Positions 24,063-36,449 of a DNA stretch of 64,000 nt are shown here, one piece after another. A program made the translations under genes and the position numbers. This DNA is from Leptobrachium leishanense (taxonomy: Eukaryota; Chordata; Amphibia; Anura; Megophryidae), in NCBI GenBank assembly GCA_009667805.1, contig CM019070.1, forward strand, positions 57,478,735 to 57,542,734, given 5' to 3'. Below the pieces are notes generated by a model. The model searched no databases. It saw only the letters and a list, made by a program, of their open reading frames with translations, and had not been told where the DNA came from. Positions within the stretch are counted from its first letter, which is position 1. Each line of letters opens with the position of its first letter.

Positions 24063-24860
24063 TAATACGGTGCTCACCTCACAGCAATGCAGCTGGTGCG
24101 TGTTGGAATTTGCTAAAACAAACAACGTTGTGACTGTGCAGCTCGCTTTCAAACACAAATTTAATGTGGATCCACCGATTAACAAGTCCATTTTGAAGTG
24201 GTACAAGAATTTCATTGAGAAAGGATGAATCTGTGATCAGTGAAAGGGACATTCAGGTCGTCCTGTGGTCTGGGAGCAAGTTATTTATTGTGCCAGTGAA
24301 GCTTTTTTGTGCAGCCCCAAGAAGTCAACGTGTAGATCTAGCCAAGGGTTACAAATCCCGCAAAGCACGGTAAGCAAGATCTTGGGCAAACGCTTGCAGT
24401 TTCACCCTTACAAGCGGCTATTGGTCCAAAAGTTACACCGCAAGACAATGAAACGCAACTTGAATATTGTAGGAATCTCCAGGTGTTAATGGAAAATGAT
24501 GATAACCTGTTCAAAGATAATTTTGGTGTTGACTACCTTTTTCAGCAACATGGGCCACCGCCGCACTGGCATCTTGCTGTGTGCAATTTTCTTGATGAGC
24601 ACCTGCCAAATGGATGGACCGTGCTGGACAAAACAACCTGATATTCTGTAAGTGGCTACTGAGATCACCGGACCTAACTGTTTGTGACTTTTTCCTTTAG
24701 GGGGTTCGTGAAGGACAGCGTGTATGTACCGCCACTACCCACAACCCTGGATGATCTGCAGGAACGCATGACTGAAGCTGTAAACTCTGGATATGCTGCA
24801 GAGAGTCTGGTCCGAGCTAGAGAATCGCATCGATGTTTGCTGAGTAATGGGTGAGATGCA
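24063..24860 (+). pseudogene. mariner/Tc1-superfamily transposase, degenerate
   Basis: Fragments in several frames match a mariner-type transposase. They include an N-terminal helix-turn-helix region (translated from about 24090, with a VDPP segment and a stop at 24226), a SSQGLQIPQSTVSKILGKRL segment at about 24335-24400, a LRSPDLTVCDFF-like region near 24660, and VKDSVYVPPLPTTLDDLQER near 24710-24770. Stops and frameshifts separate all of them and the catalytic centre cannot be read. It abuts the L2 tail directly, so one probably inserted next to or into the other. Confidence 0.75.
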
Positions 24861-24970
24861 TATCGAATGTGTGTGATACTCTGTACTTCAATGTAGCAAA
24901 AAAGAGTGGAAAATGTACATCAAGTGCCTGATTGAGATTTAAGTTGGGAGGGATAAAAATAGCAATGGGG

Positions 24971-25378
24971 GGGTGCCTACTGCGGCTCTGTCCGTCCTTT
25001 CTGGCCCCGGTCCCCTCCGGCCCTGTGCCCCTCGAGTGTGCTTGGTCCGTCGAGGTGAGCCGGCTATGCCACGTCCTTCACGGCAGTTCCCCTTAAACCC
25101 ACCCCCCCACTTTTTTTTTATTTCCCTTGGATTTGCTCACTTCCTAGACGTCTTTACCCCAACTTCAGTGTTTTATCTGGGTTTTCCTCCTTCCCCATCC
25201 TTTTTCTTTTTATGTTACTTGCTTTAATTACCGGGAATGCTCATTTCCTGTGATTCTGTTTTGATATTTTATCGAGGCTCATTGAGCTTGTTGAATGTGG
25301 CCCTGCGTGGCCTTTATTTCTACTTATGTCTTGCAGCTGACATTCTTATAATAAAATCTTTCAATTAAAAAAAAAAAA
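24971..25378 (+). mobile_element. 5'-truncated L1-like insertion with poly-A and target duplication
   Basis: The 408-bp insert ends in a poly-A of about 13 bases after 'aataaaatctttcaatt'. It is bounded by the direct repeat AGCAATGGGG (24961-24970 and 25379-25388). This fits target-primed reverse transcription. Its 3' end resembles that of the insert at 60692-61957: a T-rich block, then 'cttgcagctgac' here versus 'cttacgctgac' there, then A-rich. Confidence 0.7.
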
Positions 25379-25503
25379 AGCAATGGGGAGTCTTACATTG
25401 ATATAAAATCAAAAAGGGATGTATTGAGCAGTGCCTTTGGAGACCCCTTAGCATCTGTGAGAGGTGCCAAAGTGTTTCCCCCAAAGGATAAGCTTGTCCC
25501 ATA

Positions 25504-26390
25504 CAGGGTAATTCAAAGAGATTCGAAAACTCACCGCACGTTCGGTGACTTTTCATTCTCTTCAATTCGGTTCCTTTTGCCTATCCCATTTCAGTGACCC
25601 TGCGGTGTATTCAGCAAGCACCACAAGGCCCCCGAATTGCAGGGAAAAGCTACCGCAAACCCGACGAAAACTAACCGCAAAACCCGGCGAATGCACGCCG
25701 AAAACCCTCAAAAACATTTGGATTAACCTGCCGAAAACCACGGAAAAACCCGAGTAGGAGCCGATCACAGACAGCGAAGCCGCCGGAAAAAGCCGACACC
25801 GCAGACAGAGGGCAGTGAATAAATTAGGAAAACACTGAAAGTGAAAAGTGAAACGCTGTTTGCAAAGAGCGAAAATGTCTGAAATTTACACAGGAGGTCC
25901 AATGAATGATTATAAAGAGGGCTGTTACAGAAAAAATAAGTAAACTTAAAAAAAAAAATCGGACTTAAAAAAGTCCTAAAAAATGATTAAAATATCCTAA
26001 AAAATCTATAAATAAAGAGACTCTTTGCTGCAGAATTTTATAATGAACGGTTTATTAGATATTGAATTAAAACGGGAATATTTTTAACATTGAAGCCTAT
26101 GGGATTCTCCTGAATAAACTTGTCGAATTAAACAACCGAATGGCAGGGCATTTCGGGAACCTTTCACTGCTGGCTTGTGTTCTCTGAATAGCCGAAGCAG
26201 TGCTTTTTCATGAGGATTTAACTGCCCTCGAACAGGCACCGAACAGGCACTGAATGTGCAGGCAATTCCCCAGGATTTGGCGAATTGCCTGCTCTCTGGA
26301 TAGCCCAATGGCCAGGAAAGGTAACCGAACGCTGATTTTCAGCGTTCGGTTACCTTTCTCAAGCAATTCGGAGCTCTTTGAATTACCCTG
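25504..26390. repeat. CAGGGTTATTCA-family foldback element with ATA duplication
   Basis: Ends CAGGGTAATTCAAAGAG and CTCTTTGAATTACCCTG are perfect inverses. ATA flanks both sides. Compared with other copies, the left TTATTC is TAATTC and the right end carries the matching change. The interior contains the full-length arrangement also seen at 413-1324. Confidence 0.8.
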
Positions 26391-26393
26391 ATA

Positions 26394-28843
26394 GAGTCCT
26401 AAACACATGTCATCAAATAATAAAAGATACTTCCAGATAGACTATTGGTCAGTGGTGTGCAATATGTCCTGTTACCAAACTTCTGACATGTGGTTGTAAT
26501 TTTTGTACGGTAATTATCAATGGTAATAAAAAAAAGTGTAAAACTGAATGAGTAGATGAATACACATGTAACAAAAGACAGTCAAATCTCTGTAGGCTTG
26601 ATATAAAATGAAAAGTCTTCAGGAAGCCAAGCAGACGTCTTCCAGTTTCCATTCTTACAATGACAGAAAGCACCTAAACTACTTTAAGATCCCATAGCAT
26701 GCCACAAATGTTATAATGCCTGAAATGTAAAATTTTAAAGAAATAAATTGCATCATTCTGCAATTGGATCAGTCTTTTCAAAAAAAACTTATTAAATCCC
26801 CATGTCCATACCTGTTTAATGGAAAGTTAGTGTTCTCTCTGAGGAGAAATGTACTTCTCTGTGAGATCTGGCTCCTGTCACACTGTATTACTGTAAAGAT
26901 GCTACAAGGAGCAGCCTCTACCCTCACTGTAACAAAATGTGATACAAACTTTACTGCTGCATTAGAACAGCTAGGAAGAGGGCAGAATACAGAGACAGCT
27001 CTAGGGTCACTCAGTACTGTACAGGGAAAAAATTCAGGGGGTTATAATGAATGAAAATCCCTGTACAGTACAGATACAAGGTGTTACTGTAATTTCTATA
27101 CACAGGCATTACGACACATACAGATTATTTTTATATTTTATTGGTGTTTTTTGGAAGCTGCATTTCTAATAATCTCATTATGATCACTACAAATCCCCAT
27201 AAGCAGGAGAGCTCATCATTTTATTAGTTATCTGCGTCACATTTACTGCATTTGTGTCAGGAAGATTACCGGGTGGGAATCCGGTATGTGGTACCGGCAG
27301 AGCAGGGTATCCAAGGGATAGTCTTGTACAGTATTGATTCAAGGTGATACTGTAATTTTCATTTACATTTCAGTCCCTGAATGCACGTTTTTTTAAAAAA
27401 ATATGATATGAGAATACATTAAAAAGAGACATAAACAACAGGTGAGAAGATAATAGGTCAGTCTGTCTTGTAAACCACAGAGTCCTCAAACCTCAATGTC
27501 ATCAATAAAGACCGTATGGAAGTGTGATGGCCTTGTAGATATAAAGGGTGAAAATAATGCTGTAACAAAGTGTATAACAATAATGTGGTAAAAAAAACCA
27601 AAGAAGGATCGAGTCGAGATTCTGTAGTTAACACAATGAGTTGACATATTGTTTGCAGTGGTGGCTCATCCACAGGGCCAGATGGAGCAGCACCCTACCT
27701 TTTGTTTTGCCATTACAAAAAATAAAAATTTAAATAATTTATAATTATAATTCTATATAATTTTTTTCTGTTGTTTTGTTTGTCATTTAACATGTGCCTG
27801 ATTGATAAAATGTGTTATGGCCCTTTTAAGCAGTGTCCTTGTCTCCTCAACAGTTGCTAGGCTAGTGAAAAAGAAAATAATCGTGATTATTTATCTGTGA
27901 CAGGCGTCCAGAAATCTGATAAGGGCTCCATGGGAAGTCTTGGCAATCAGGGACAGCAGCTGTTATCAAGCCTTCTGCTACTGGCTATTTGAGCTCTGAT
28001 GGGCGTCAAACAAACCCAGCTAAAGCAAGCTCTTCTGAGGTTTGAATGTAGATTTTTTCTGCTTAGCACACCAGGTGCCTGCCTTAAACCCTTAATGACA
28101 GTAATTGCAAATCACATTTGCCTTAATTTGCTAAACAGCAATCATAAACAGGAGTTTTTTCTTTGTATACTCAGAATAAAATGGATAGGATAGGATTAGT
28201 GTTCAGGTTTTATCTTGTGGTTAATTTCCGGATAACACTTGTAATCATTGAATTTATGGCCATTTTATTTACCTCATTAATAGGAATATGTCTATAAGGT
28301 TTATTCCCTATATATGGGATCGTCCACACATTTTGGAGGTAGCACTACACTATAGATATATTTCTGTTCTTGGTTAAAAACATTCATGTTTCCAGTCTGG
28401 CGCCTCACCAACTTGAACTGATTGATCCATTTACGGACTGAACACTGACAAACATTTTCTGTATTTACTTTCTGCCTTTTATTTGATCACTTTACGCCTA
28501 AAGCAGAAAAACATACCCACCTGCTTGTAATCTTGTAATTTTAAACAATGACCCAGATTCCCCTATGCTGAGTCCTTCTAAAATATGAATAAATCACTAT
28601 TATCTTCTTTATCAGACATTCCTTCTAACTACCGTAATTATTCCCTAGAAATAAACATTCCTCACTGAGGATTGTTTAACATGTCTAAACAGTTACAGGG
28701 CATGTAGACCATATTAAAGTCTGCTTCTTGCGTTTGCAAGAAGTTTTGCAATCAAAAAAGTGTTGCTTTCTGAAACGTTATATCCCTCTCTTCATACACT
28801 TAAATGACCATTTTAGAGCACACCAAGTGCTGTACAACTTTGT
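26394..28843. other. intergenic, nothing recognised
   Basis: About 2.4 kb without an identifiable gene. Two segments near 27050 and 27330 share 'ctgtacagtacagatacaag' and 'acagtattgattcaaggtg' type wording, perhaps an old duplication. The short open frames match nothing I know. Confidence 0.35.
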
Positions 28844-29473
28844 AGGGTCTATACACAAAGCACCGAAATCGAGTGCAATTTCCATGCTTTGTGCCGCATT
28901 TCGGTGCACTTCGGAAATACCATTTAGACAAAAATACATTGAATGTGAATGCACTATTTAGCGAATGTTCACTGAATGTTGTCGAATTTCACCTACATGA
29001 AAAAAAAGGAAGTCTCCTATTTTCCTAAAAGGAGTTTAAATCAATAAAGATATGTCCAAATAATAAAAAGGTATTTTAAAAAGCATAATAAAAAGGTCTG
29101 GTAAAAGATGTAAAAAATGTATTCTGAAAAATGCAAAAAAGTCTTTTAAAAAATAATAAAAGGAGTTTTTGCAAAAAAAAAGGCTAAACAGTCTTAAAAA
29201 TAAAACGTACAAAAAGATATTCCATATTTTACTTTGAAACCTATGGGATTTGCCACTTTAAATCTGCCGAACTAAGACACTGAAAATAAGGGCATGTCAC
29301 TGCAGTTTTGGTGTTCTGTTCTGTTAATAGGACAAGTTTGGTGGTGCCGCACTGCACCGTATTTTGCTGATAATTCACCTGTATTTAGCTAATTGCCCAA
29401 AATTGCATCGAACAGTGAAATTCGCCGTTTTGTGCAATTTTGGGCCAATTCGGAGGTTAGTGAATAACCCCTT
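28844..29473. repeat. diverged CAGGGTTATTCA-type foldback element
   Basis: It starts GGGTCTATACACAAAGCACC and ends TAGTGAATAACCCC. The internal order (arm, A-rich blocks, 'gaaacctatgggatt', second arm) follows the family, but sequence identity is low. A partial relative with the same AGTCTATTCACAAAG start lies at 46937. Confidence 0.5.
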
Positions 29474-30530
29474 GTGTCACCTAAAGGGTCATCACATGTA
29501 ATTTAAAGAGAATAAATTTACTGTGAAAAGGTATATAATTTGAGAAAGACCTTGCCTATTGTAGAACATTTAATTGAGTTTCACGCCTATATTTGGAATA
29601 AAGGCCCTGCCTTAAAGAAACATTAACCCTCTATTGTCACGGGTTGTACTATGCCGTCCCAGTGGCAGGCAGGCTGAACTCAAGTTGTTCCGTTGCAGCC
29701 AATGAATGCAGTCAATGATAGGCCTGCTGGGAAGGGAGGCACCTGGAGGAGAGCCAGTAAGCCACAAGGCATGCCATGCCACTGTGCCATGTTTACACCC
29801 ACCTGCCACCAGCACAAGTCGCTGGCATTAAGGGGCAATACTTCCATTTATATGGAAGAAAATACTGTGCATAAGCTTGTGTGAAATAATTATTATTATC
29901 ATTCCTCCAGGAAATGTGCATTTTTTTCAGCTGATCCGGTTCTTCAAATAGTACATCCTCCTTTTGACTTTTCTAACAACCAATCATTACACTAAATTGC
30001 GGTAAATTCTAGGATTTTAGCAACAAAAATGTATATGCACATGGCAATTGGTTCCAAGAAGAAGAACTAAAACACAGATAGCAAAAGGTGTTATATAAGT
30101 CCTTGAACGGCCAGCTCAACGGAAAGACTTCAAGAAAACAACACAGACTCCAGGGACTCCCATCAAGCAAAGGTAACATTTTTTGGATATTGTGAAGGTT
30201 TCCGATGGCAATGCAGCCTATTTCAAGACTTTTTTAATTTTAGGATTGCGTCATCACCTCTCTGTTGAATAAAGCTGAATTTGTGTTGGTGGTGGCCCCT
30301 TTAGTCTCACTTGTTAATACGAATGACTCAGCTGTAATAGAGCCCTCATTGTCTCCATCCTACCTGTATGAGGATAGGGGAAGGGTATAGATGGGACGCT
30401 TCACTGCTCATCTGTGCTAATACAAGTGCTGGAATATTTAAACAAGCCTGGACTTCACCACCAAATTGCTACAGAAAGGAATATCATTCAACTTGGCAAT
30501 GGCATTTTTGCGTTCAGAAACGTTTAACTG
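29474..30530. other. intergenic with a possible small TTAA element
   Basis: A GC-richer block at 29622-29836 lies between ATTAACCC and ATTAAGGG and may be a short inverted-repeat element. The rest is unclassified apart from the possible promoter at 30090. Confidence 0.3.
30090..30172 (+). promoter_or_regulatory. possible TATA promoter and first noncoding exon
   Basis: GTTATATAAG is followed about 75 bases later by CAAAGGTAACAT, a plausible 5' splice donor. The spacing would allow a short untranslated first exon starting near 30120. No downstream coding exon is recognisable, so this is weak. Confidence 0.2.
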
Positions 30531-30929
30531 TTGCTCAATAGGGATGAGCCGAACACACTTCCCATTTGTTCGGGACCGAACCCGAACACGAACCCCATGC
30601 AAGTCAATGGGGCTGAAAATTTGTTTTTTTCGAGTGCCCTCCAAGAGGGCATATATGCTACATATTTGCCATAAAAGGTGTATGGGGGTCCAGGTAGTGC
30701 CCTGGGGGACAGGAAACAAGGACAAAAAGTAAAAAAAAAAAGGTTTTTAAAGGGACAGTGAGTTTTCCATGAAATAAGGGTTAAAAATAAAAACGAAAAA
30801 TTCCTTCAAATATCGTGCCTAGGAGGTCCCCATAACCTGCCCGTGAAGTGGCAGATTTCTAGGATGTATAGAAACACTTAAAAACAAAAAAAATGACGTT
30901 TCATATGACGGTAAATGCTTTTCCTTTAA

Positions 30930-32156
30930 CCCTTTCGCTGCGGTGGAGGCGCTCAGCGCGTCCAACCGCATGTCACGTTGCGTGCGGAGGACGCGCTGAG
31001 CGCGTCCAGCCTTTGGGGTCAGCGTTCGGCCGGGTTCCGGCCGATCGCTGGCCGCCCTGGTGCGGGCTGACATCCTCGATGTCAGCCCAGCATCCGGAAC
31101 CGCCGCCGGGCTAATTAGGTGTCATCGCGGCGGCACGATGACACCTAATTCAGGCGCCCCCCGCATGTGCGGAGGAGGTGCCTGAAAGGGAGGGGGGGAG
31201 GTCCTTCAGACATCTCTCCCTCCCGATCGGCGGCGTTGCGGGGGTTAACCCAGGCACCATTTGGAAGGGCACAGCCTGCCCTTCCAAATGGTACCTGGCA
31301 TTAACCCCTGGGGAGCCGGATCACGAATCGGCGCTGAAAAGCGCCGGTTCGTGATCCTTTCCCGGAGCTGGCCGACATCTTGGATGTCGGCCAAGCCTCC
31401 GGGAACTCCCCTGAGGACTGGCGTCATCGTGCATAGCACGATGACGCCAGTCCTGGAGTTAACCCCTAGCTGCCACCAATGGTGGAGATAGGGAGTTCAT
31501 TGGAACTCCCTATCTCCCGATCCGTGGCAGCTAGGGGTTAAAGTTTGGTATTGTTGGATCGGCCAGAGCATGGCCGTTCCAACGATACCAAACTCGAATG
31601 TGAAAAAATTTAGTAAAAAAATTAAAAATAAAAATAAAAAAATATTTAAAAACAAAATTATAAAAAAAAACACATTTTTTTTCCCTTTTTTTTGGTTTGT
31701 TAATGCAGCAATATTGTTCCCATTTCAATTATAATGTGAACAATGATGCTGCACTAATGATTTTTGTATGCGGTGCGTTTGTTAAAAATCGTGTAATTTT
31801 CCCCAAAAAAAAATGTAACGAGACCCCATATCTAATTTTTTTAACAAGCGCACCCCATAAAAAATATAACCGCAATTGCTCGCATCTTAAAATGTGAAAA
31901 AAAAACACTTTACACATTGCAAATTATTGAAAAATCATATTTTATTGCATTTTTTGTTATAATATACAGACAGGTCATGACGTATACATATAATAATGAC
32001 ATATTATGAATCTGCCGAGTCTGACGGAAAGAACAATATATAATATGTCTGGGTCATATACTAAAATAAGCCTTCAAAACGCGTTTAAACACGATGAGCA
32101 AAACCGGTAAAAATGACCTCAGCACAGGGGCGGGAAAAGCCTCAGCAGCGAAAGGG
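30930..32156. mobile_element. TTAA-target inverted-repeat element nested in the hAT
   Basis: It is flanked by TTAA at 30926-30929 and 32157-32160, with ends CCCTTTCGCTGCGG and CAGCAGCGAAAGGG. The sister hAT at 56115 reads straight through CCTTTAATCTAT at this point, which is the empty site. Large internal palindromes are present, such as 31464-31541 around 'tagctgccacc', as well as CpG-rich blocks. No transposase. Confidence 0.88.
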
Positions 32157-32289
32157 TTAATCTATCCATAAACAACTGCTTGGGGCAGCAGCCTGTATGA
32201 AAAGACATTTTAGGACACGCAGAAAAAGTTTAGTGATTTTTTTGTCTAAATTATTGTGAAACTTATGCAGGCTTTGGATGAAAGTAACA

Positions 32290-32571
32290 ATAGGTGCTTT
32301 AAAATTGGGCTTTTAGCGTCACACCGTAACCCCTCTGAGGATATGAATCTGATACAGGCGTCAGTGGCAGTGCACCCAGATATTGTGCCTTTAATGCCAG
32401 GCCAGCAAGTATCATCATACAGTAACCCTTCTGTGTTATTGTGGAAGAGTGCAGGGGTGACCCTTGCGGTCCTATATTAAAAAGATATGCATCTGGTTAA
32501 GGCGTCAGTGCACCCAGATATTCTGCCTTTGGTGCAAGACTGCCAGGCCAGCAAGTATCATCATACAGTAA
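32290..32571. repeat. hAT subterminal tandem repeat, two units of about 150 bp
   Basis: Units carrying 'gtgcacccagatatt', 'gccaggccagcaagta' and 'cagtaacccttctgt' are repeated. The same two units occur at 56700-57015 in the sister hAT. Confidence 0.7.
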
Positions 32572-32960
32572 GGCTGGGGTCAGACGAACGCAGTGTTAAC
32601 GTCCGTGTTGCCCGCACATAAGTACGTCCGTGATAGCATACAATTGTGTTAAATGGAGCCCCACACATGAAGTACGTCCGCACAGAAGTGCGGGGGCTGA
32701 CGGACGCTGCAAACGGACGCAGGTTAGGCAAGAACGTAATACTGCTAGAACGGACATGCAGAGTGCGCCACGTCCACAACGTACGCATAGCTTTGTGTGT
32801 GAGTGATGCAACAAGGTCAGACGGACTGCATTTATACGTCCAGCATTTTTGACGGACAGAATGTTCTTTCATTGTAATTTATTTTCCCTGCTACATCAGT
32901 CAAAAAATACGTCAGTGAAAAAAACGGACTGTGTGGCCACTACCTTGTCGTCAGTCAGTA
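32572..32960. mobile_element. Harbinger-like MITE (type B), right end missing
   Basis: It begins GGCTGGGGTCAGACGAACG after TAA in the hAT subterminal repeat. It follows the copy at 48053-48501 up to 'gtcgtcagtcag' and then breaks off. The terminal CTGACCCTAGCC is absent. Confidence 0.65.
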
Positions 32961-33076
32961 AGTACAATATTGTGCCTTTCATGGCAGCAAGTGCCTTCAC
33001 ACCGTAACCCTTTTGTGGTATTGTGGAAGAGTTCAGTGCTGGAGGTTTTGTGAATGCAGAAGAGGACATCCCCTAT

Positions 33077-36000
33077 CTATTCCATTACTTCAGCATCAGG
33101 GGATTGATAGCTGCTGATCCAAGACTGATTCATTTTTATAAACGTCAGCCGGTCTACAGAGTCGGTGGACAGACGCACTCTTTTGTTTGTGACAAAACCT
33201 CCAGCGGCACTGAACGTCCTTTCGGAAAGCACGCTAGATGAAGGGCAACCTAGTAGCTGCATAGCATATTGGCTAAGTTCTGGCCAGTGATCCAATCTCA
33301 ACACCCAGTAAGCCAGTGGATCATCTGCTGGAAAGGTATCCAGGTCTGCCCCTGCCCCTAGGTAGTCCTGCACCATATGGTGAAGACGCTGGCAATGGGT
33401 GCCTACATTTGACGTCCTTGGGCGTCGTGGACTAAATTTTTTTTAAAAAGCATCAGTCAAGCGGCCCTGGCCTTCACCGCTATTCCTCTGATCACCCGCA
33501 GCCTCAGAAGTACGTGTGTCAGCACTTGGTAATCTACCAGTGCCTGGAAAGGTGTTACACAACTGTCGCTTTAGAGCGTCCTCAAGTTTTTTCATCCTCT
33601 GCTCCTCTGTGCGGGCAGGATGAGCTCTGCAACTTCCCCTTGTATCGTGGATCAAGAAGGGTTGCCAACCAGTAATGATCCCTCTCCTTGATAGCACGAA
33701 TCCTGGGGTCCTTTAGCAGGCTTTGCATCATTAGGGAGCCCATGCAGCATAGGTTGGAGGTGGCATTAGCTTCCGAGTCTTCCTGGTCAATGAGGATGAT
33801 CGTATCGTGCACTTCCTCCTCCCAGCCACGCACTAGCCCTTCTGTTTCTGGGTACACAAGACCCTCCCTTGAGGAATCCCCACCTTCAATGCCCCCACTA
33901 CTTAAATAGTCCTCCTCCTCCTCATCCTCCTCCTGTCTGATCTGAGTAGGACCCGCTGGAATGCTGTCTGCGGAAATACTGGGGCCTTGAGAGCTAGGAA
34001 AGGCCTCCTCTTCCTCCCGCTGCTCTGCCTCTAGAGCCACATCTATAATTCCCTGCAGAGTGTGCTCCAGCAAGAACACTAAAGGAATTGTGTCACTGAT
34101 GCATGCACTGTCCCTGCTCACTATCCTCGTTGCCTCCTCAAATGGTGACAGTACAGTGCATGCATCCTTGATCATCAGCCACTGCGGGGGGGAAAAAAAA
34201 ACAAGTTGACCTGAACCTGTCCTTGTGCCATACTCACACAGGTACTCGTTGATGGCCCTCTGCTGCTTGTGCAGACGCTGCAGCATTGCTAATGTCGAGT
34301 TCCACCTGGTGGGCATGTCACAGATCAGACGGTTTGTGGGAAGGTGGAATTCTCTTTGAATTTCTGCCAGGCGAACGCTTGCTGGGAATGACCGTCTGAA
34401 GTGGCTGCAGACTTTTCTGGCCTGGATGAGAAGCTCTGGCAGCCCTAGGTACTTGGTTAGGAAACGCTGTACCACCAGATTTAGGACGTGTGCTAGGCAT
34501 GGTACATGCGTCAATTTACCCTTGCGTAGGGTGGAGAGAAGGTTGCTGCCATTATCGCAGACGATCATTCCCAGCTCAAGCTGGCATGGTGTTAACCATC
34601 TCTGCACCTGCAGAGCTGACAAAATTTCTGACCCGGTGTGGCTCCTGTCCCCTAAACAAACCAGCTCAAGCACAGTATGGCATCTTTTTGCTTGAGCCAT
34701 TGCGTAGACCCTGTCAGGCATCGGTTTAACTGCCACTTCGCCAGAGACAGAGAAGGAGGAGAAGGAGGAGGAAGAGGTGGTGGTGGTGGAGCAGACAGAC
34801 CTCATACAAGCAGCTTTCTGGAGGCGTGGTGGATGAACAGGCTCCAGCACAGAGCCCCGTCTTGGATCCCTCCCAGCTGCAATCAGAGTTACCCACTGTG
34901 CCGTGAAGGAAATGTAACGACCCTGTCCATGCTTGCTGGACCACGTGTCTAAAGTGACATGCACCTTGCTGCTGACTGCCTTTCCCAATGACTGGATAAC
35001 ATTGTCTTCCAAGTGCTGGTATAGTGCTGGAATGGCCTTGCGTGAAAAGTAATGGCGTTTTGGAACCTGCCACTGTGGTACAGCACATTCAGCAAATTCA
35101 CGGAAGGGAACAGAGTCCACCAGCTGGAAAGGCAGCAGCTGCAATGCGAGTAATTTTTCTAAGCTGGCATTTAGACGCTGTGCTTGGGGATGGTTGGGAC
35201 TATATTTTTTCTTTCGCTGCAGCAGCTGCGGCAACGTAATCTGACTGCGTAAACCTTCAGCTACTGGCATGATGTCACATTGTGAGGAAGGACCTGCTGG
35301 TACATCCATTACTGTAGCATCATCCCTGTCGGTGGAGGTTGTAGGCAATGACATGGCAGGACATACAGTGTGGGTAGAGACAGATGAGGAGGAGGAGGAC
35401 CTACGCAAAGTTTTGCGCCAACGGGATGTGTGGCACTTGTTCATATGTCGCCTCAAGCACGTGGTACCCAAGAGTCCGGTGTTTATCCCACGCTTCAGCC
35501 TCCTCTGACATAGATTAGAAATAGCAACGGTGGGGTCTGCTGCACATTTCTTAAAGAACTGCCAGACAGCAGAGTTCCTGCATGTGTTCTTTGAGACAAC
35601 AGCGCTCTGCAATGAAGCAGCTCTGACATCTGATGCCTTGGACTGGCTAGTGCTACGGTTGGTCAGAGGATGTTGTGCCTCATGTTTGTTGTGCCTCCTC
35701 CTCCTCCTCCTCCTCCACCTCCTCCTCACTTGATTCCTCAGTTCGATCTGGCACCCAGGTGGAGTCAGTGACCTCATCATCAATGTCATCTTCACCCCCT
35801 ATCTCCTCGTCTCTGGAGTCAACTTGGCAGTATGCTGCAGCTGCTGGGGCAACATGAGTGCCAGTTATTTGTGTGTCATCACTGGCACCCCCTTCCTCTA
35901 GGTTGATTATACTCCCTTGCTCAACCTCAGAGATTGAATCAGAGCACTGTACTTGCTGCACATCCTCAAGCAGCATGTCACTCTCATTGTAGTCAAACAA

Positions 36001-36345
36001 TTCAGCTGACTCCTCCGTGTGTGATAGCGAGGCTACGGCAGGAGTAGCTGTGGACATGTAGGCTGCATTAGATGCTTTAGCAGCCGAGGTGGACTGTAAA
36101 GCACTAGAAGCCTGGCTGGCAGAGGACTCGGAGGATGAGGATGGCCTGGTTAGCCAATCCACCAAGTCCTCTGTATGTTGCTGCTGCTTAAGACGGCCAG
36201 CATCAGTTAGAAAGGACAAGCGTGCCCCTGCAGAGGATGCACCACGTCGACCACAGCCAGAGACACAGCGTCCCGACACAGGGGCTGCTTGCCCTCTTAT
36301 CTGTGTCTGGGAGCGTCTGCCTGTCCTTTTTGTTCTTTCAGACAT
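33077..36345 (-). pseudogene. hAT transposase with BED finger and hATC domain, frame-broken
   Basis: Reading leftwards from an ATG at 36345 (context ACCATGT), an acidic, Ser-rich N-terminal region of about 220 codons ends in a Glu run. It continues in a second frame (35795-33582, up to 737 codons). That frame holds a BED-type zinc finger (SAVWQFFKKCAADPTVAISN, LRRHMNKCH), a long RNase H-like region with DTWSSKHGQGRYISFT, VCDNGSNLL, LAHVLNLVV and DMPTRWNSTLAML, and ends at LLDPRYKGKL. A third frame carries KKLEDALKRQL and then, after a stop near 33443, the dimerisation hATC segment PSSSVLSERTFSAAGGFVTN. At least two frameshifts and one stop separate the parts. The first expected BED cysteine reads Ser. 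It probably moved this hAT family; it is now inactive. Confidence 0.9.
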
Positions 36346-36449
36346 GGTGAGTGATTTATAGATTAATATATACAGAACTCTGATTCAACTCTGGTATAAA
36401 GATTTAAAGAACTCTGGTATAACTCAGTGAGACACACTGATAGCTGGCA

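Noticed and set aside
24961..25388. A host gene with Pro-rich product at 24973-25227
   Set aside because: The sequence is flanked by AGCAATGGGG repeats and ends in poly-A, so it is a retrotransposed LINE end.
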